From assembly GCA_035497735.1 (NCBI GenBank), contig DATJCX010000071.1, positions 62,001-126,000 on the forward strand: a DNA stretch of 64,000 bases, in the 5' to 3' direction. The number at the start of each line of letters is the position of its first letter. Position 1 is the stretch's first letter. Under the pieces are notes generated by a model. It was not told the origin of the DNA, searched no databases, and saw only the letters and a program-made list of their open reading frames with translations. Below, in pieces: positions 52,563-60,911 of this stretch. Made by a program: the position numbers and the translations under genes. Origin of the DNA: Brumimicrobium sp035497735. GTDB taxonomy: Bacteria > Bacteroidota > Bacteroidia > Flavobacteriales_D > Crocinitomicaceae.

Positions 52563-53822
52563 ATGAGTATAGTTCAAATTTCACCCAAGAAAAAAGTAGC
52601 TGGTAAAATTGTTGCACCACCTTCTAAAAGTTATGCGCAAAGAGCAATAGCAATTGGTGGGCTGGCACAAAATAATATCGTTATAAAACAGCCAGGAAAT
52701 AGCGCTGATGTATTAGCTGCTATTCGTGTTTTGGAGGATTTGAATGCTACAATATTTTTGGAAGGTGGTGATGTTATCGTTCATAGAGAAATTGATATGG
52801 AAAGCAAAGCTGATATCATGATTAATTGTGGTGAATCGGGACTGAGTACACGACTTTTTAGTGCTTTCTCATTGCTTTTTGATCAAACTTTTGAAATCAG
52901 GGGAGAAGGTTCTATTAACGATAGAACGATGACGATGATTGAAGAAGGACTTCAGCAGTTTGGCAAAACAATCTTGAGCAATGATGGAAAATTACCCTTG
53001 AAGATTTCAGGAAAAGCAAAAGCGGACAAGGTGGTAATTGATGGAAGTGTAAGTTCGCAATTTGTTACTGGGATTTTACTTGTTGCACCTTTCCTAGCAT
53101 TTGATACAACGATTCAGATTTTAAACTTAAAAAGTCGTCCTTATATCAGCATGACTCTGGATATCATGCGAAAATTCGGACTAGAGTTCAAACTGATTGG
53201 GCCTGACACTTATTTTATTGAAGGAAATCAAGAAATATATAAGCCTGTTGAATATATAGTAGAAGGAGATTGGAGTTCAGCTTCATTTTTTGCTGTTGCC
53301 GGTGCAATAGGAGGGAGTATGACTTTAAAAGGTTTAAAGAAATTCTCCAAACAAGCTGACTTGAAAATCATCGAAGTGATCGAGAAGGCTGGAGCAACTG
53401 TTTTATGGGACAAGGAAGATGTTGAAATTCAAAAGAATTCTTTAAATCCATTTGAGTTTGACGCTACAGATTGCCCAGATTTGTTTCCGCCTATCGTAGT
53501 TTTAGCTTCTTTTGCTTCTGGTGTTTCAAGAATTAAAGGAGTTCATCGATTAATTCATAAAGAAAGCAATCGCGCTATAGCACTTCAAAAGGAGTGTGCT
53601 AAGGTAGGCGTTAAGATTGTAGTTGAAGGTGATGAAATGCTTGTTTATGGTGGAAATGTGGTGGTAGGAGAGAACGTCGTTTTCGATTCTCATAATGATC
53701 ATAGAATTGCAATGGCAATGAGTTTATATGCAATAGGTGCAAAGCATGCTTTTACCATTCAGGAAGCGGAAGCGGTAAATAAATCTTTCCCTGATTTTTA
53801 TACATATTTTGAATATATTTAA
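52563..53822 (+). CDS. aroA: 3-phosphoshikimate 1-carboxyvinyltransferase (EPSP synthase)
   Basis: A 419-residue two-domain protein. APPSKSYAQRAIAIGGLAQN binds shikimate-3-phosphate. NCGESGLSTRLFSAFSLLF replaces the usual NAGT block and is a diverged form often seen in Bacteroidota. DGSVSSQFVTGILLVAPFL, DWSSASFFAVAGAI, DATDCPDLFPPIVVLA, HKESNRAIALQKECAKVGV and DHRIAMAMSLYAIG complete the site. It adds phosphoenolpyruvate to shikimate-3-phosphate in aromatic amino-acid synthesis. A Gre-like gene follows after 13 bases. Confidence 0.92.
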   Translation: MSIVQISPKKKVAGKIVAPPSKSYAQRAIAIGGLAQNNIVIKQPGNSADVLAAIRVLEDLNATIFLEGGDVIVHREIDMESKADIMINCGESGLSTRLFSAFSLLFDQTFEIRGEGSINDRTMTMIEEGLQQFGKTILSNDGKLPLKISGKAKADKVVIDGSVSSQFVTGILLVAPFLAFDTTIQILNLKSRPYISMTLDIMRKFGLEFKLIGPDTYFIEGNQEIYKPVEYIVEGDWSSASFFAVAGAIGGSMTLKGLKKFSKQADLKIIEVIEKAGATVLWDKEDVEIQKNSLNPFEFDATDCPDLFPPIVVLASFASGVSRIKGVHRLIHKESNRAIALQKECAKVGVKIVVEGDEMLVYGGNVVVGENVVFDSHNDHRIAMAMSLYAIGAKHAFTIQEAEAVNKSFPDFYTYFEYI

Positions 53823-53835
53823 GAAGTATCGATAA

Positions 53836-54288
53836 ATGGAAAAAGTAAAACGAGATTTAGTCGCACTTATTAGTGATGAGTTAAATAAGCGCCTGGATGA
53901 TGTGGCGTTAGCTTATAATGATGCTCTTGAGTCACGCAATAGTGACGACAAAAGTAGCGCCGGAGATAAATATGAAACCGGACGTGAAATGGCGCAACAG
54001 GAAATGAATAATTTAGCGCTTAGAATGAATGAAATAAAAATCATGATTAGTGAATTGAAGCGACTTCCTGTTAGTAAAGCCTATACAAACGTTGATGTTG
54101 GGAGTTTGGTGCAAACAGATACAGGTCTTTACTTTATAGGTATTGCTATGGGAAAGTTGGTTTATAAAGGAGGTATCGTTTATGCTATTTCTTCAAAATC
54201 TCCACTTGGACATTTCTTAATGGGAAAAACAGTAGGTGATGAAATCAGTCTGAATAACAAAGTGCAAAAGATTATTTCGATTCAGTAA
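53836..54288 (+). CDS. GreA/GreB-like C-terminal-domain protein
   Basis: A 150-residue protein. The N-terminal 80 residues are a probable helical hairpin (LVALISDELNKRLDDVALAY, then EMAQQEMNNLALRMNEIKIM). The C-terminal part has SKSPLGHFLMGKTVGDEISL, which matches the SPLGxALLGKxxGD block of transcript-cleavage factors GreA and GreB. The N-terminal hairpin is shorter and diverged, and I see no obvious pair of acidic tip residues, so it may bind RNA polymerase without promoting cleavage. I recall homologues in Flavobacteriia labelled 3-oxoacyl-ACP synthase; the sequence does not support that. It is cotranscribed with aroA. Confidence 0.7.
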   Translation: MEKVKRDLVALISDELNKRLDDVALAYNDALESRNSDDKSSAGDKYETGREMAQQEMNNLALRMNEIKIMISELKRLPVSKAYTNVDVGSLVQTDTGLYFIGIAMGKLVYKGGIVYAISSKSPLGHFLMGKTVGDEISLNNKVQKIISIQ

Positions 54289-54304
54289 AATTTTAAAGGA
54301 TATA

Positions 54305-54340
54305 AAAAACGGCGAGAAGTATTTATTTTCCGCCGTTTTT
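54305..54340. terminator. Bidirectional terminator after the Gre-like gene
   Basis: AAAAACGGCG pairs with CGCCGTTTTT (54331-54340) around a 16-base loop, serving the Gre-like gene and possibly the converging folate gene. Confidence 0.8.
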
Positions 54341-54369
54341 ATATTTTTAAATGAGCATATTCACGAGAA

Positions 54370-54966
54370 TCACTTTGCAGTTAATTTCTCTAGTTTTTTA
54401 CCGTGAACAGTTTTCAGTATTCCCTTTGGTGTTACAACATAATGCAACGGTACATCATATTCATCTACATCTTCAAAGTCTTCGTGAATACCAAACATAG
54501 TAACACCGATAAATACGCAACTTGGCTTGCATTGCGCCAAAAAACGGTCGTAAAATCCTTTTCCATATCCTAGACGGTTTCCATGTTGGTCAACTGCTAA
54601 AAGTGGAACAATTACAGCGTCAATTTCTTCTGCTTTCACTTCTTCACCATCTACAGGTTCCGGAATTCCAACAGCGTTGTCTTGAAACTGTGTGTATTCA
54701 GTTAATACCACATGTCTCATTTCACTTGCCTTAAAGTTGGAAACAGGAATGCAGACTCTGTTTCTTTCTTGCAGTTTCTTAATCATTGGAATGGTATCCA
54801 CTTCTTTTAATCGGTGAATAGGTAAAAAACAATGAATGGTTTTATTATTAAAAAGCCAGTATTTAAGTAAGGTATTCGTAATGTCCACTGAATTGTGAAG
54901 ACATTCTTCAATGGATAATTCCTTTCTTTTTGCTCTGTATATATCTCGTATTTCTTCTCTTAACAT
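54370..54966 (-). CDS. 5-formyltetrahydrofolate cyclo-ligase
   Basis: A 198-residue protein of normal length. YRAKRKELSIEECLHNSVDI opens it, HCFLPIHRLKEVDTIPMIKK binds the folate tail, and VIVPLLAVDQHGNRLGYGKG followed by FYDRFLAQ is the strongest family motif. HYVVTPKGIL closes the fold. It uses ATP to turn 5-formyl-THF into 5,10-methenyl-THF. It follows accA on the same strand but is separated by a terminator. Confidence 0.93.
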   Translation of the reverse strand: MLREEIRDIYRAKRKELSIEECLHNSVDITNTLLKYWLFNNKTIHCFLPIHRLKEVDTIPMIKKLQERNRVCIPVSNFKASEMRHVVLTEYTQFQDNAVGIPEPVDGEEVKAEEIDAVIVPLLAVDQHGNRLGYGKGFYDRFLAQCKPSCVFIGVTMFGIHEDFEDVDEYDVPLHYVVTPKGILKTVHGKKLEKLTAK

Positions 54967-55061
54967 TTTTATAAAATTTGTAGCGTTGAATCGCCATTTC
55001 CTATTTTACAAATTTAAGAATAAATCGGAGGCTTTTCACTTAATTAGCGAGTGTATAAAAC

Positions 55062-55090
55062 AAAAAAAGAGGCAATGTTGAAATTGCCTC
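55062..55090 (-). terminator. accA terminator
   Basis: On the minus strand GAGGCAAT, six-base loop, ATTGCCTC, then seven T. It lies about 25 bases past the accA stop and separates it from the folate gene. Confidence 0.85.
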
Positions 55091-55113
55091 CTTGTAATTA
55101 TCTTTATTGAATG

Positions 55114-56067
55114 CTATTTATGAACACCCATTGCGATGAACTTATCCATTCTTTTTTCGCATCTTTCTTGAGGTTTCATTTTAGAAAGCTTTGCTAAATT
55201 GCTTAAAATCTCTTTCTTAACGATAGCAAAAGTCTCTTCATGATGTCTATGTGCTCCTCCTAATGGTTCTTTAATAACACCGTCAACTAATTTCAACTTC
55301 TTCATATCATCTGAAGTTAATTTTAATTTGTCTGCTGCTTGTTCTTTATAATCCCATGAACGCCATAGAATTGACGAACAAGATTCTGGAGAAATTACTG
55401 AGTACCATGTGTTTTCAAGCATTAATACCTTGTCTCCAACACCGATACCCAAAGCTCCTCCTGATGCTCCTTCACCGATAATGATACAGATGATAGGCAC
55501 CTTGATATTCATCATTTCGTAAATGTTTCTAGCAATTGCCTCTCCTTGACCACGTTCCTCTGCTTCTAGTCCTGGGAAAGCTCCCGGAGTATCAATCAAA
55601 GTCACAATAGGCTTGTTGAACTTCTCAGCTAATTTCATTAAACGTAAAGCTTTTCTATATCCTTCAGGATTCGGCATACCAAAGTTGCGGTATTGACGCA
55701 TCTTTGTATTCATTCCTTTTTGTTGACCGATAAACATTACTGTTTGTCCATCAATTGAACCAAAACCTCCTACCATTGCTTTATCATCACCAACATTCCT
55801 GTCTCCATGCAATTCTTGGTAATCTCCACCAGTTATAGCTTGGATATATGCATTTGTATAAGGACGGTCTGGGTGACGTGAAAGTTGAACACGCTGCCAT
55901 GGAGTTAAACTTGAGAAAATTTCTTTTGTTTTATTTTCCAAAATCTTCTTTAACTCTTCGATTTTATCAGTCATGTCCAATTCTGCACTTTGGCCAATCT
56001 CTTCTGTTTTAGCGATTTGTTCCTCTAAATCCCTAATTGGTTCTTCGAAATCTAAGTATATTGACAT
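55114..56067 (-). CDS. accA: Acetyl-CoA carboxylase carboxyltransferase subunit alpha
   Basis: The protein has 317 residues. SIYLDFEEPIRDLEEQIAK opens a helical N-terminus. WQRVQLSRHPDRPYTNAYIQ, FHGDRN-like LHGDRNVGDDKAMVGGFG, FNKPIVTLIDTPGAFPGLEA, ERGQGEAIARNIYEM and IIGEGASGGALGIGVGDKVL are the carboxyltransferase alpha signatures. With AccD it moves CO2 from biotin to acetyl-CoA to give malonyl-CoA. Its partners are elsewhere in the genome, as is usual. It is a single-gene unit. Confidence 0.97.
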   Translation of the reverse strand: MSIYLDFEEPIRDLEEQIAKTEEIGQSAELDMTDKIEELKKILENKTKEIFSSLTPWQRVQLSRHPDRPYTNAYIQAITGGDYQELHGDRNVGDDKAMVGGFGSIDGQTVMFIGQQKGMNTKMRQYRNFGMPNPEGYRKALRLMKLAEKFNKPIVTLIDTPGAFPGLEAEERGQGEAIARNIYEMMNIKVPIICIIIGEGASGGALGIGVGDKVLMLENTWYSVISPESCSSILWRSWDYKEQAADKLKLTSDDMKKLKLVDGVIKEPLGGAHRHHEETFAIVKKEILSNLAKLSKMKPQERCEKRMDKFIAMGVHK

Positions 56068-56169
56068 ATTCTAAATCGTTTTCTGTTTTATTTTAAAAAG
56101 TTAAAGTTACTAAAATTTGTTTGTAACAATCAACTCGCATTCAATTTTCATCTAAAAATGAGGCTTTTT

Positions 56170-57804
56170 TTATTCCATATCAAAATAAACATTTCCATCT
56201 ACTATTGTTTTCCATGCATAGTTAGGAAAGTAAGTTGATGTGTTTTGAACGGGCAAATCTACAATTACAAAGTTTGCTTTTTTGCCTTTTCGAATGGAAC
56301 CTACCTTTGACTCTTCAAATGAACCGTAGGCTGGCCAAATAGTCATCGCCTGTAAGGTTTCGCCTAATGAAACTGCTTCGTGAATTAGGAATCCTTGACT
56401 TGGGTGATTTTCTAAATCTTTTCTTTGAGTTGCCGCAAAAATTGTTGCAAATGGATTGTAATCTTCTATCGGGAAGTCTGTTCCAAAGAATATCATTTGC
56501 GATGTTTCCAAAAGACTTTTGTAAGCATATGCGCCGTACTCTAATCTTTCTTTACCAATTCTTTGTTCTGCCCACCTTTGATCGGAAGTTGCATGTGTTG
56601 GTTGAACAGATGGCAATGCACCACTTGAAGCAAATAGTGCGATGTCATCCTTGGAAATGATTTGTGCGTGTTCTATTCTCCAACGATGATCTTGCTTGTC
56701 TTTCATCAAAGTGTCTATCATTTTTAAGATTGTTCTGTTGGCTGAGTCTCCAATGCAGTGTACATTCAACTGATAGTCTAAGTCTTTTATTTTTTTAGCA
56801 ATTGCAGCAATTTCCAGAGGCGTTTTCAACATTAATCCGTGTGTATGCGGTTGATCTGAATATGGTTCAATCATGCAAGCTCCGTAAGAACCTAAAGCGC
56901 CGTCTGAAATAAGTTTAAAACTTCGGATAGAAAGTCTATTTCTTACGTAATGTCCATTTTCTTCTGCGAATCGGATATTCTCCTCGGTAGGAAAAAGCAT
57001 CGCGTAAATGTTGATTTTAAGTTTGTCTTCTTTTGCCAATTCTATAAAAATATCTCTATCTTCTGCAGAAAGTCCAGCCTCATGAACATGTGTAACTCCA
57101 AATGCCAATAGGTTGTTTTGTATTTCTAGAATCGCCTTTTTTAAATCTTCTTTCTTCGGGGTAGGAATCTTGCTATACACTAAGTCTAATGCATGATCGA
57201 GAAGGATACCAGTAAACTTCCCATTCTCCATGTTGATTTGTCCACCTTCTACTTTTGTATCTTCATCTATGCCTATAAAGTCTCTCATCGCTTGATTAAT
57301 CAGCATAGCGTGACCATCAATTCTTGTTAGAGCAACTGGGGTTTCTGGGAATGTAATATTTAATAAACTGTCATTTGGAAGATCTTTTTCTCCCCAAATA
57401 CTTTGGTCCCAACCTCTTCCAATTATAATTTTTTGCTTCGTTTTTGCTTGATGCTTTTCTAGTTTAGAGATAACTTCGTAGTAGGAGCGACTTCCTCTCA
57501 AATCGACATTTTGCATTTGTTTGGCTAAACTCATAATGTGTCCATGAGCATCATGAAAGCCTGGAAATACATCTCTTGATTTTGCATCAATTATCACTTT
57601 TGAACGGTATCTGTTTAAAATTTGACGCTCTGGTCCAACTTCCACAATTTTTCCGTCCAAAATGGCGACAGCCTCCATTATTTCAAGGGACTCATTCATA
57701 ACATGAATTTTTCCATTGTGAATAATCATGTCAACTTTAATACCTTTGTAGCAAGAGCTAAAAAGAAGTAACAATGTGAAAAACAAAAAATACCTCATAT
57801 GCAT
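56170..57804 (-). CDS. YtcJ-type amidohydrolase lipoprotein
   Basis: A 544-residue protein with a lipoprotein signal ending at Cys18 (LFSSC), so it is membrane-anchored outside the cytoplasm. Metal-binding motifs of the amidohydrolase superfamily are present: GFHDAHGHIMSLA (HxH), HVHEAGLSAEDRD, HCIGDSANRTIL, HAQIISKDDI and FGTDFPIEDYNPF (late Asp). AIGKKANFVIVDLP-type text (RKGKKANFVIVDL) closes the small beta domain. YtcJ-like proteins hydrolyse amides, formamides or related bonds; the substrate is unknown. Start ATG 57804 or 57798 both give a usable signal. Confidence 0.87.
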   Translation of the reverse strand: MHMRYFLFFTLLLLFSSCYKGIKVDMIIHNGKIHVMNESLEIMEAVAILDGKIVEVGPERQILNRYRSKVIIDAKSRDVFPGFHDAHGHIMSLAKQMQNVDLRGSRSYYEVISKLEKHQAKTKQKIIIGRGWDQSIWGEKDLPNDSLLNITFPETPVALTRIDGHAMLINQAMRDFIGIDEDTKVEGGQINMENGKFTGILLDHALDLVYSKIPTPKKEDLKKAILEIQNNLLAFGVTHVHEAGLSAEDRDIFIELAKEDKLKINIYAMLFPTEENIRFAEENGHYVRNRLSIRSFKLISDGALGSYGACMIEPYSDQPHTHGLMLKTPLEIAAIAKKIKDLDYQLNVHCIGDSANRTILKMIDTLMKDKQDHRWRIEHAQIISKDDIALFASSGALPSVQPTHATSDQRWAEQRIGKERLEYGAYAYKSLLETSQMIFFGTDFPIEDYNPFATIFAATQRKDLENHPSQGFLIHEAVSLGETLQAMTIWPAYGSFEESKVGSIRKGKKANFVIVDLPVQNTSTYFPNYAWKTIVDGNVYFDME

Positions 57805-57818
57805 CTGTTAATATTTGT

Positions 57819-57850
57819 CAAAGGTAGGAGTTTTCTTTTCAATTTTACAA
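57819..57850 (-). promoter_or_regulatory. Promoter of the amidohydrolase gene
   Basis: On the minus strand TTG (57850-57848), a 21-base spacer and TACCTTTG (57826-57819) match the Bacteroidota consensus in both elements and spacing. The implied leader is under 15 bases. Confidence 0.7.
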
Positions 57851-57959
57851 TCAAAGTCTACTAAAACCGTTATTTTGTAGTTATAGAAAAAACAAACGAA
57901 AGGTAGGTGAATTATGGAAAAACTATTCATTATTACCTATTAATTATCCACTAAAAAAC

Positions 57960-57985
57960 TATCTTTGTTTCATAGATAACAAAGA
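57960..57985 (+). promoter_or_regulatory. Promoter -7 element and dyad of the WG-repeat operon
   Basis: TATCTTTG (57960-57967) is an exact -7 match 30 bases before ATG 57997. TCTTTGTT (57962-57969) and AACAAAGA (57978-57985) form an 8-bp inverted repeat that overlaps the -7 element and the likely start of transcription, so it could be an operator or a leader hairpin. No TTG -33 is seen. Confidence 0.45.
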
Positions 57986-57996
57986 GATACATTTAC

Positions 57997-60102
57997 ATGA
58001 AGAAAAAAATACTGCTAGCGCTTTTAGTTTCTGTTTTATCCAGTGTTCTATTATCAAGTTGTGGAGTGAAAAAAGCATTTTCAGAACTTGATAAATACAA
58101 CTATTTTGCTGCGAAAAACAATTTTGATAAAAGACTAAAAAACAACCAGTCTCCAGCCGCGTATGGACTGAGTTTAATCTACTCGAGAAATGATAACCCA
58201 TTTTCAAATATAGATTCTGCTTACCATTTTGCAATCATGGCTGTGGAGACTTATGACAAGAAACCTCGAAAACATTCGAAGTGGGAGAAAAGTTTAGACT
58301 ATACGCTAACGAAAGCGAAAAATCATCGTGAGAAAATCAGTGACCTTGCTTTTACGGAAGTGGTAGAAGAAAATACTGTAGATGGATTTAAGTTTTTCCT
58401 TACGAAGTATCCTTGGTCCAAACATTTTTTACGCGCAGAAGAGAAAAGAGACTCTTTGGCGTTTTTAGAAGCTAAAAATGACGGTAATAGTGAGTCTTAT
58501 GAAGAGTTTCTAAATATGTACGCAATGAATAAATGGACGATGGAAGCTGTCGAACTGTTACAATTAGCTCAATATAAGGAAACGGTTTCTAAAGATAACG
58601 TAGAAAGTTATCTGGATTTCATTCAAAAATATCCAGACAATGCCTGGGTGGAAAAGGCACATGAAGAAATTTATGAGTTGGAAACCAAAGGAAATACCAT
58701 CGCTGAGTTTTATCGATTTATCAAAGCTTATCCAAGTAATCCATTTGTTGAGGACGCATGGCAGAAACTTTATCGTTTGTCTATTGCTGATTATAAAACA
58801 GAAAGTATTCGTAGTTTCTCTAAAAAATATCCAGAATTTCCATTCCAAGATATGATAGAAAGAGACTTGCACATGGTGGGTAAAAATTTATTCCAATTCG
58901 TAAGGGGAGGGAAGTATGGGTTTATGAACGAAAATAGCAGTATTGTTATTCCTGCGAAATTTGACTATGCAGAGAATTTTAAGGACGGTTTAGCTGTTGT
59001 TAGTAAGGAAGGGAAATACGGTTACATCAACAAAGAAGGTAGTCTAATGATAGATTATCAGTTTGATGAAGCGGGGGATTTTGACCAGGGTAGAGCAATT
59101 GTAGCCAAAGGAGATTACTATGGACTAATAGATGTTTCTGGTAGCTATGTGTTGCAACCGAAGTTTGAAGATATCGGTCCGATTTCAGAAGATTTAATGT
59201 ATGTTGAATCAGCTGAAGGTTTCCAATATTACAAGTTGGATGGAAGTTTAGCTTTTGAAGGAATTTTTGATGAAGCATTTTCCTTCCAAAATGGAATGGC
59301 ACAAGTTAGGCAAGAAAATAAAAACGGTTTTATTTTACCGAATGGGAGTTTCTTGATTTCTGTCGAAGATGGATCATTGCGATTGTTTAAGGACTCCTTG
59401 TTTGTACATGAAGTTCGAGGCGAAGCAAACTTAATCTCCTTGTCTGGCGGATTCTTGTTTCCTGAGAGTTTTGACGAAATTGGAGTGCTAGCTGATAATA
59501 GAGCGATTGTTCAAAAAGATGGTAAGTATGGATATATAAATGGAAAAGGGGAGGTTGTAATTCCACTCAAATTTATTTCTTTTCCGAATTACTTACAATT
59601 TGCTCAGTTTAAAAACAATCATGCCGTCAGTAGACAAGGTGATAGATATACCTTGATTGATAAGGATGGAAAGAAGTTGTTGCCAGCTCTTTTTAGCGGA
59701 GTTGGGGCCTACGGAAAATTGATTCCTGTAACAAAAGGTAGCGGTTGGGGATATTGTGATGATGCAGCTCGTTTAAGAGTGAATTATCAATATTCATACG
59801 CACACGAATTTGTAAACGGAATAGCCATTGTTGATAATAATGGTAAGCAAGGATTGATTAACTTAGAAGGTAAAGAAATCACGAATATTCAATACGAATC
59901 TATCAAACGTATAGAAAATAACCTGTTCTTGGTAAAAGAAAATAACCAGTTTGGAATCTTGACTGAAAACGGCGCTGTTCTTGTAGAATCAAAGTACGAC
60001 AGAATAACACAGATGAAAGACGACTTGTTTCAACTGATCAGTAACGAAGATATTTCGTATTATGATATATTAAATGATAGGTTTATTTCGTTAGAGAGAT
60101 AG
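57997..60102 (+). CDS. WG-repeat lipoprotein
   Basis: A 701-residue protein with a lipoprotein signal ending at Cys22 (LLSSC). Residues about 30-295 are helical with TPR-like spacing (repeats of the type F-x-x-KYPW/KYPD/AYPS, for example FLTKYPWSKHFLRAEEKRDS and FIQKYPDNAWVEKAHEEIYE). Residues about 300-701 are a run of about seven or eight WG/KWG-type repeats: GGKYGFMNENSSIVIPAKFD, then EGKYGYINKEGSLMIDYQFD, DYYGLIDVSGSYVLQPKFED and DGKYGYINGKGEVVIPLKFI. It is probably a surface or periplasmic scaffold. It leads an operon with a TonB-like protein and an O-antigen ligase. Confidence 0.87.
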   Translation: MKKKILLALLVSVLSSVLLSSCGVKKAFSELDKYNYFAAKNNFDKRLKNNQSPAAYGLSLIYSRNDNPFSNIDSAYHFAIMAVETYDKKPRKHSKWEKSLDYTLTKAKNHREKISDLAFTEVVEENTVDGFKFFLTKYPWSKHFLRAEEKRDSLAFLEAKNDGNSESYEEFLNMYAMNKWTMEAVELLQLAQYKETVSKDNVESYLDFIQKYPDNAWVEKAHEEIYELETKGNTIAEFYRFIKAYPSNPFVEDAWQKLYRLSIADYKTESIRSFSKKYPEFPFQDMIERDLHMVGKNLFQFVRGGKYGFMNENSSIVIPAKFDYAENFKDGLAVVSKEGKYGYINKEGSLMIDYQFDEAGDFDQGRAIVAKGDYYGLIDVSGSYVLQPKFEDIGPISEDLMYVESAEGFQYYKLDGSLAFEGIFDEAFSFQNGMAQVRQENKNGFILPNGSFLISVEDGSLRLFKDSLFVHEVRGEANLISLSGGFLFPESFDEIGVLADNRAIVQKDGKYGYINGKGEVVIPLKFISFPNYLQFAQFKNNHAVSRQGDRYTLIDKDGKKLLPALFSGVGAYGKLIPVTKGSGWGYCDDAARLRVNYQYSYAHEFVNGIAIVDNNGKQGLINLEGKEITNIQYESIKRIENNLFLVKENNQFGILTENGAVLVESKYDRITQMKDDLFQLISNEDISYYDILNDRFISLER

Positions 60103-60103
60103 C

Positions 60104-60901
60104 ATGAAGATAATTACATATATAGAGCAACATAAGTTTGGAATACTTGCCACAATAGTGGTGCATGTTGCCGTATTTGTATATTTTCAACTAGCTACCT
60201 ATCAGGAGGTTGTAATTTACGAACCTTGGGATTTTAGATATGTCAATAAGGAAGCTCCTGATGATATTGAATTGTCTCCTGACCAAATCATTACACCCGA
60301 AATGGCTGACTTAATGAATACGCCCGAGGAAGTGAGTTCTTTTGTAAAGAACGAAAACGATAGTAGGGAAAGAAGTAATGAGCGTGATGTTAATTATACT
60401 TCTTATTCGAAAGGGGGAAATCCTTCAGATATTGAGAAGAATTACGAGCAACAGCTAAAAGACGAAATTAGAAGACAAAACGAAGCGAAAAACGGGGGAA
60501 AACCTATTGAACAGTCTGATGCTTATTCTGAACCTAAAAAGACGAAGCCATCTACCGAACAAAGTTCAGGTGGAGCAGCAAGTTCTAAAGCTGTGTCAGG
60601 TGCAACCTTGGTTTCTTATTCTTTAGACAATCGTCACCCATTAAATCACAACGATTGGTATGTTAGAAATCCTGGCTATACCTGTGGGAATGTAAATGGA
60701 GTGGTGAAAGTTTTAATTACGGTGGATGAAGGTGGTAAGGTGATTTCTGCCAGTGTTATAGAAGCTGAAAGTAGCAATGCATCACCTTGTATGCTTCAAA
60801 AAGCAAAAGAATATGCGATGATGTCTCGCTTTAATTATGACGGTTCCGCAGCCAAAAAGCAAGAAGGTACAATTACGTATAGATTTGTTTACCGCGACTA
60901 A
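60104..60901 (+). CDS. TonB-family energy transducer-like protein
   Basis: A 265-residue protein starting one base after the WG-repeat stop. One membrane helix (about 14-32, GILATIVVHVAVFVYFQLAT) carries the conserved His typical of TonB anchors. A charged, poorly conserved linker (about 75-165) lacks the usual proline-rich stretches. The C-terminal part (about 180-265) has NPGYTCGNVNGVVKVLITVD, GKVISASVIE and GTITYRFVYRD, as in the TonB C-terminal domain. The Cys pair (CGN, PCML) is unusual for TonB. It might energise a receptor or act as a structural relative. Confidence 0.75.
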   Translation: MKIITYIEQHKFGILATIVVHVAVFVYFQLATYQEVVIYEPWDFRYVNKEAPDDIELSPDQIITPEMADLMNTPEEVSSFVKNENDSRERSNERDVNYTSYSKGGNPSDIEKNYEQQLKDEIRRQNEAKNGGKPIEQSDAYSEPKKTKPSTEQSSGGAASSKAVSGATLVSYSLDNRHPLNHNDWYVRNPGYTCGNVNGVVKVLITVDEGGKVISASVIEAESSNASPCMLQKAKEYAMMSRFNYDGSAAKKQEGTITYRFVYRD

Positions 60902-60911
60902 TTTTGATTCA

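Noticed and set aside
60837..60911. Longer start of the O-antigen ligase inside the TonB-like gene
   Set aside because: The added residues are out-of-frame TonB coding sequence; ATG 60912 follows the stop by ten bases.
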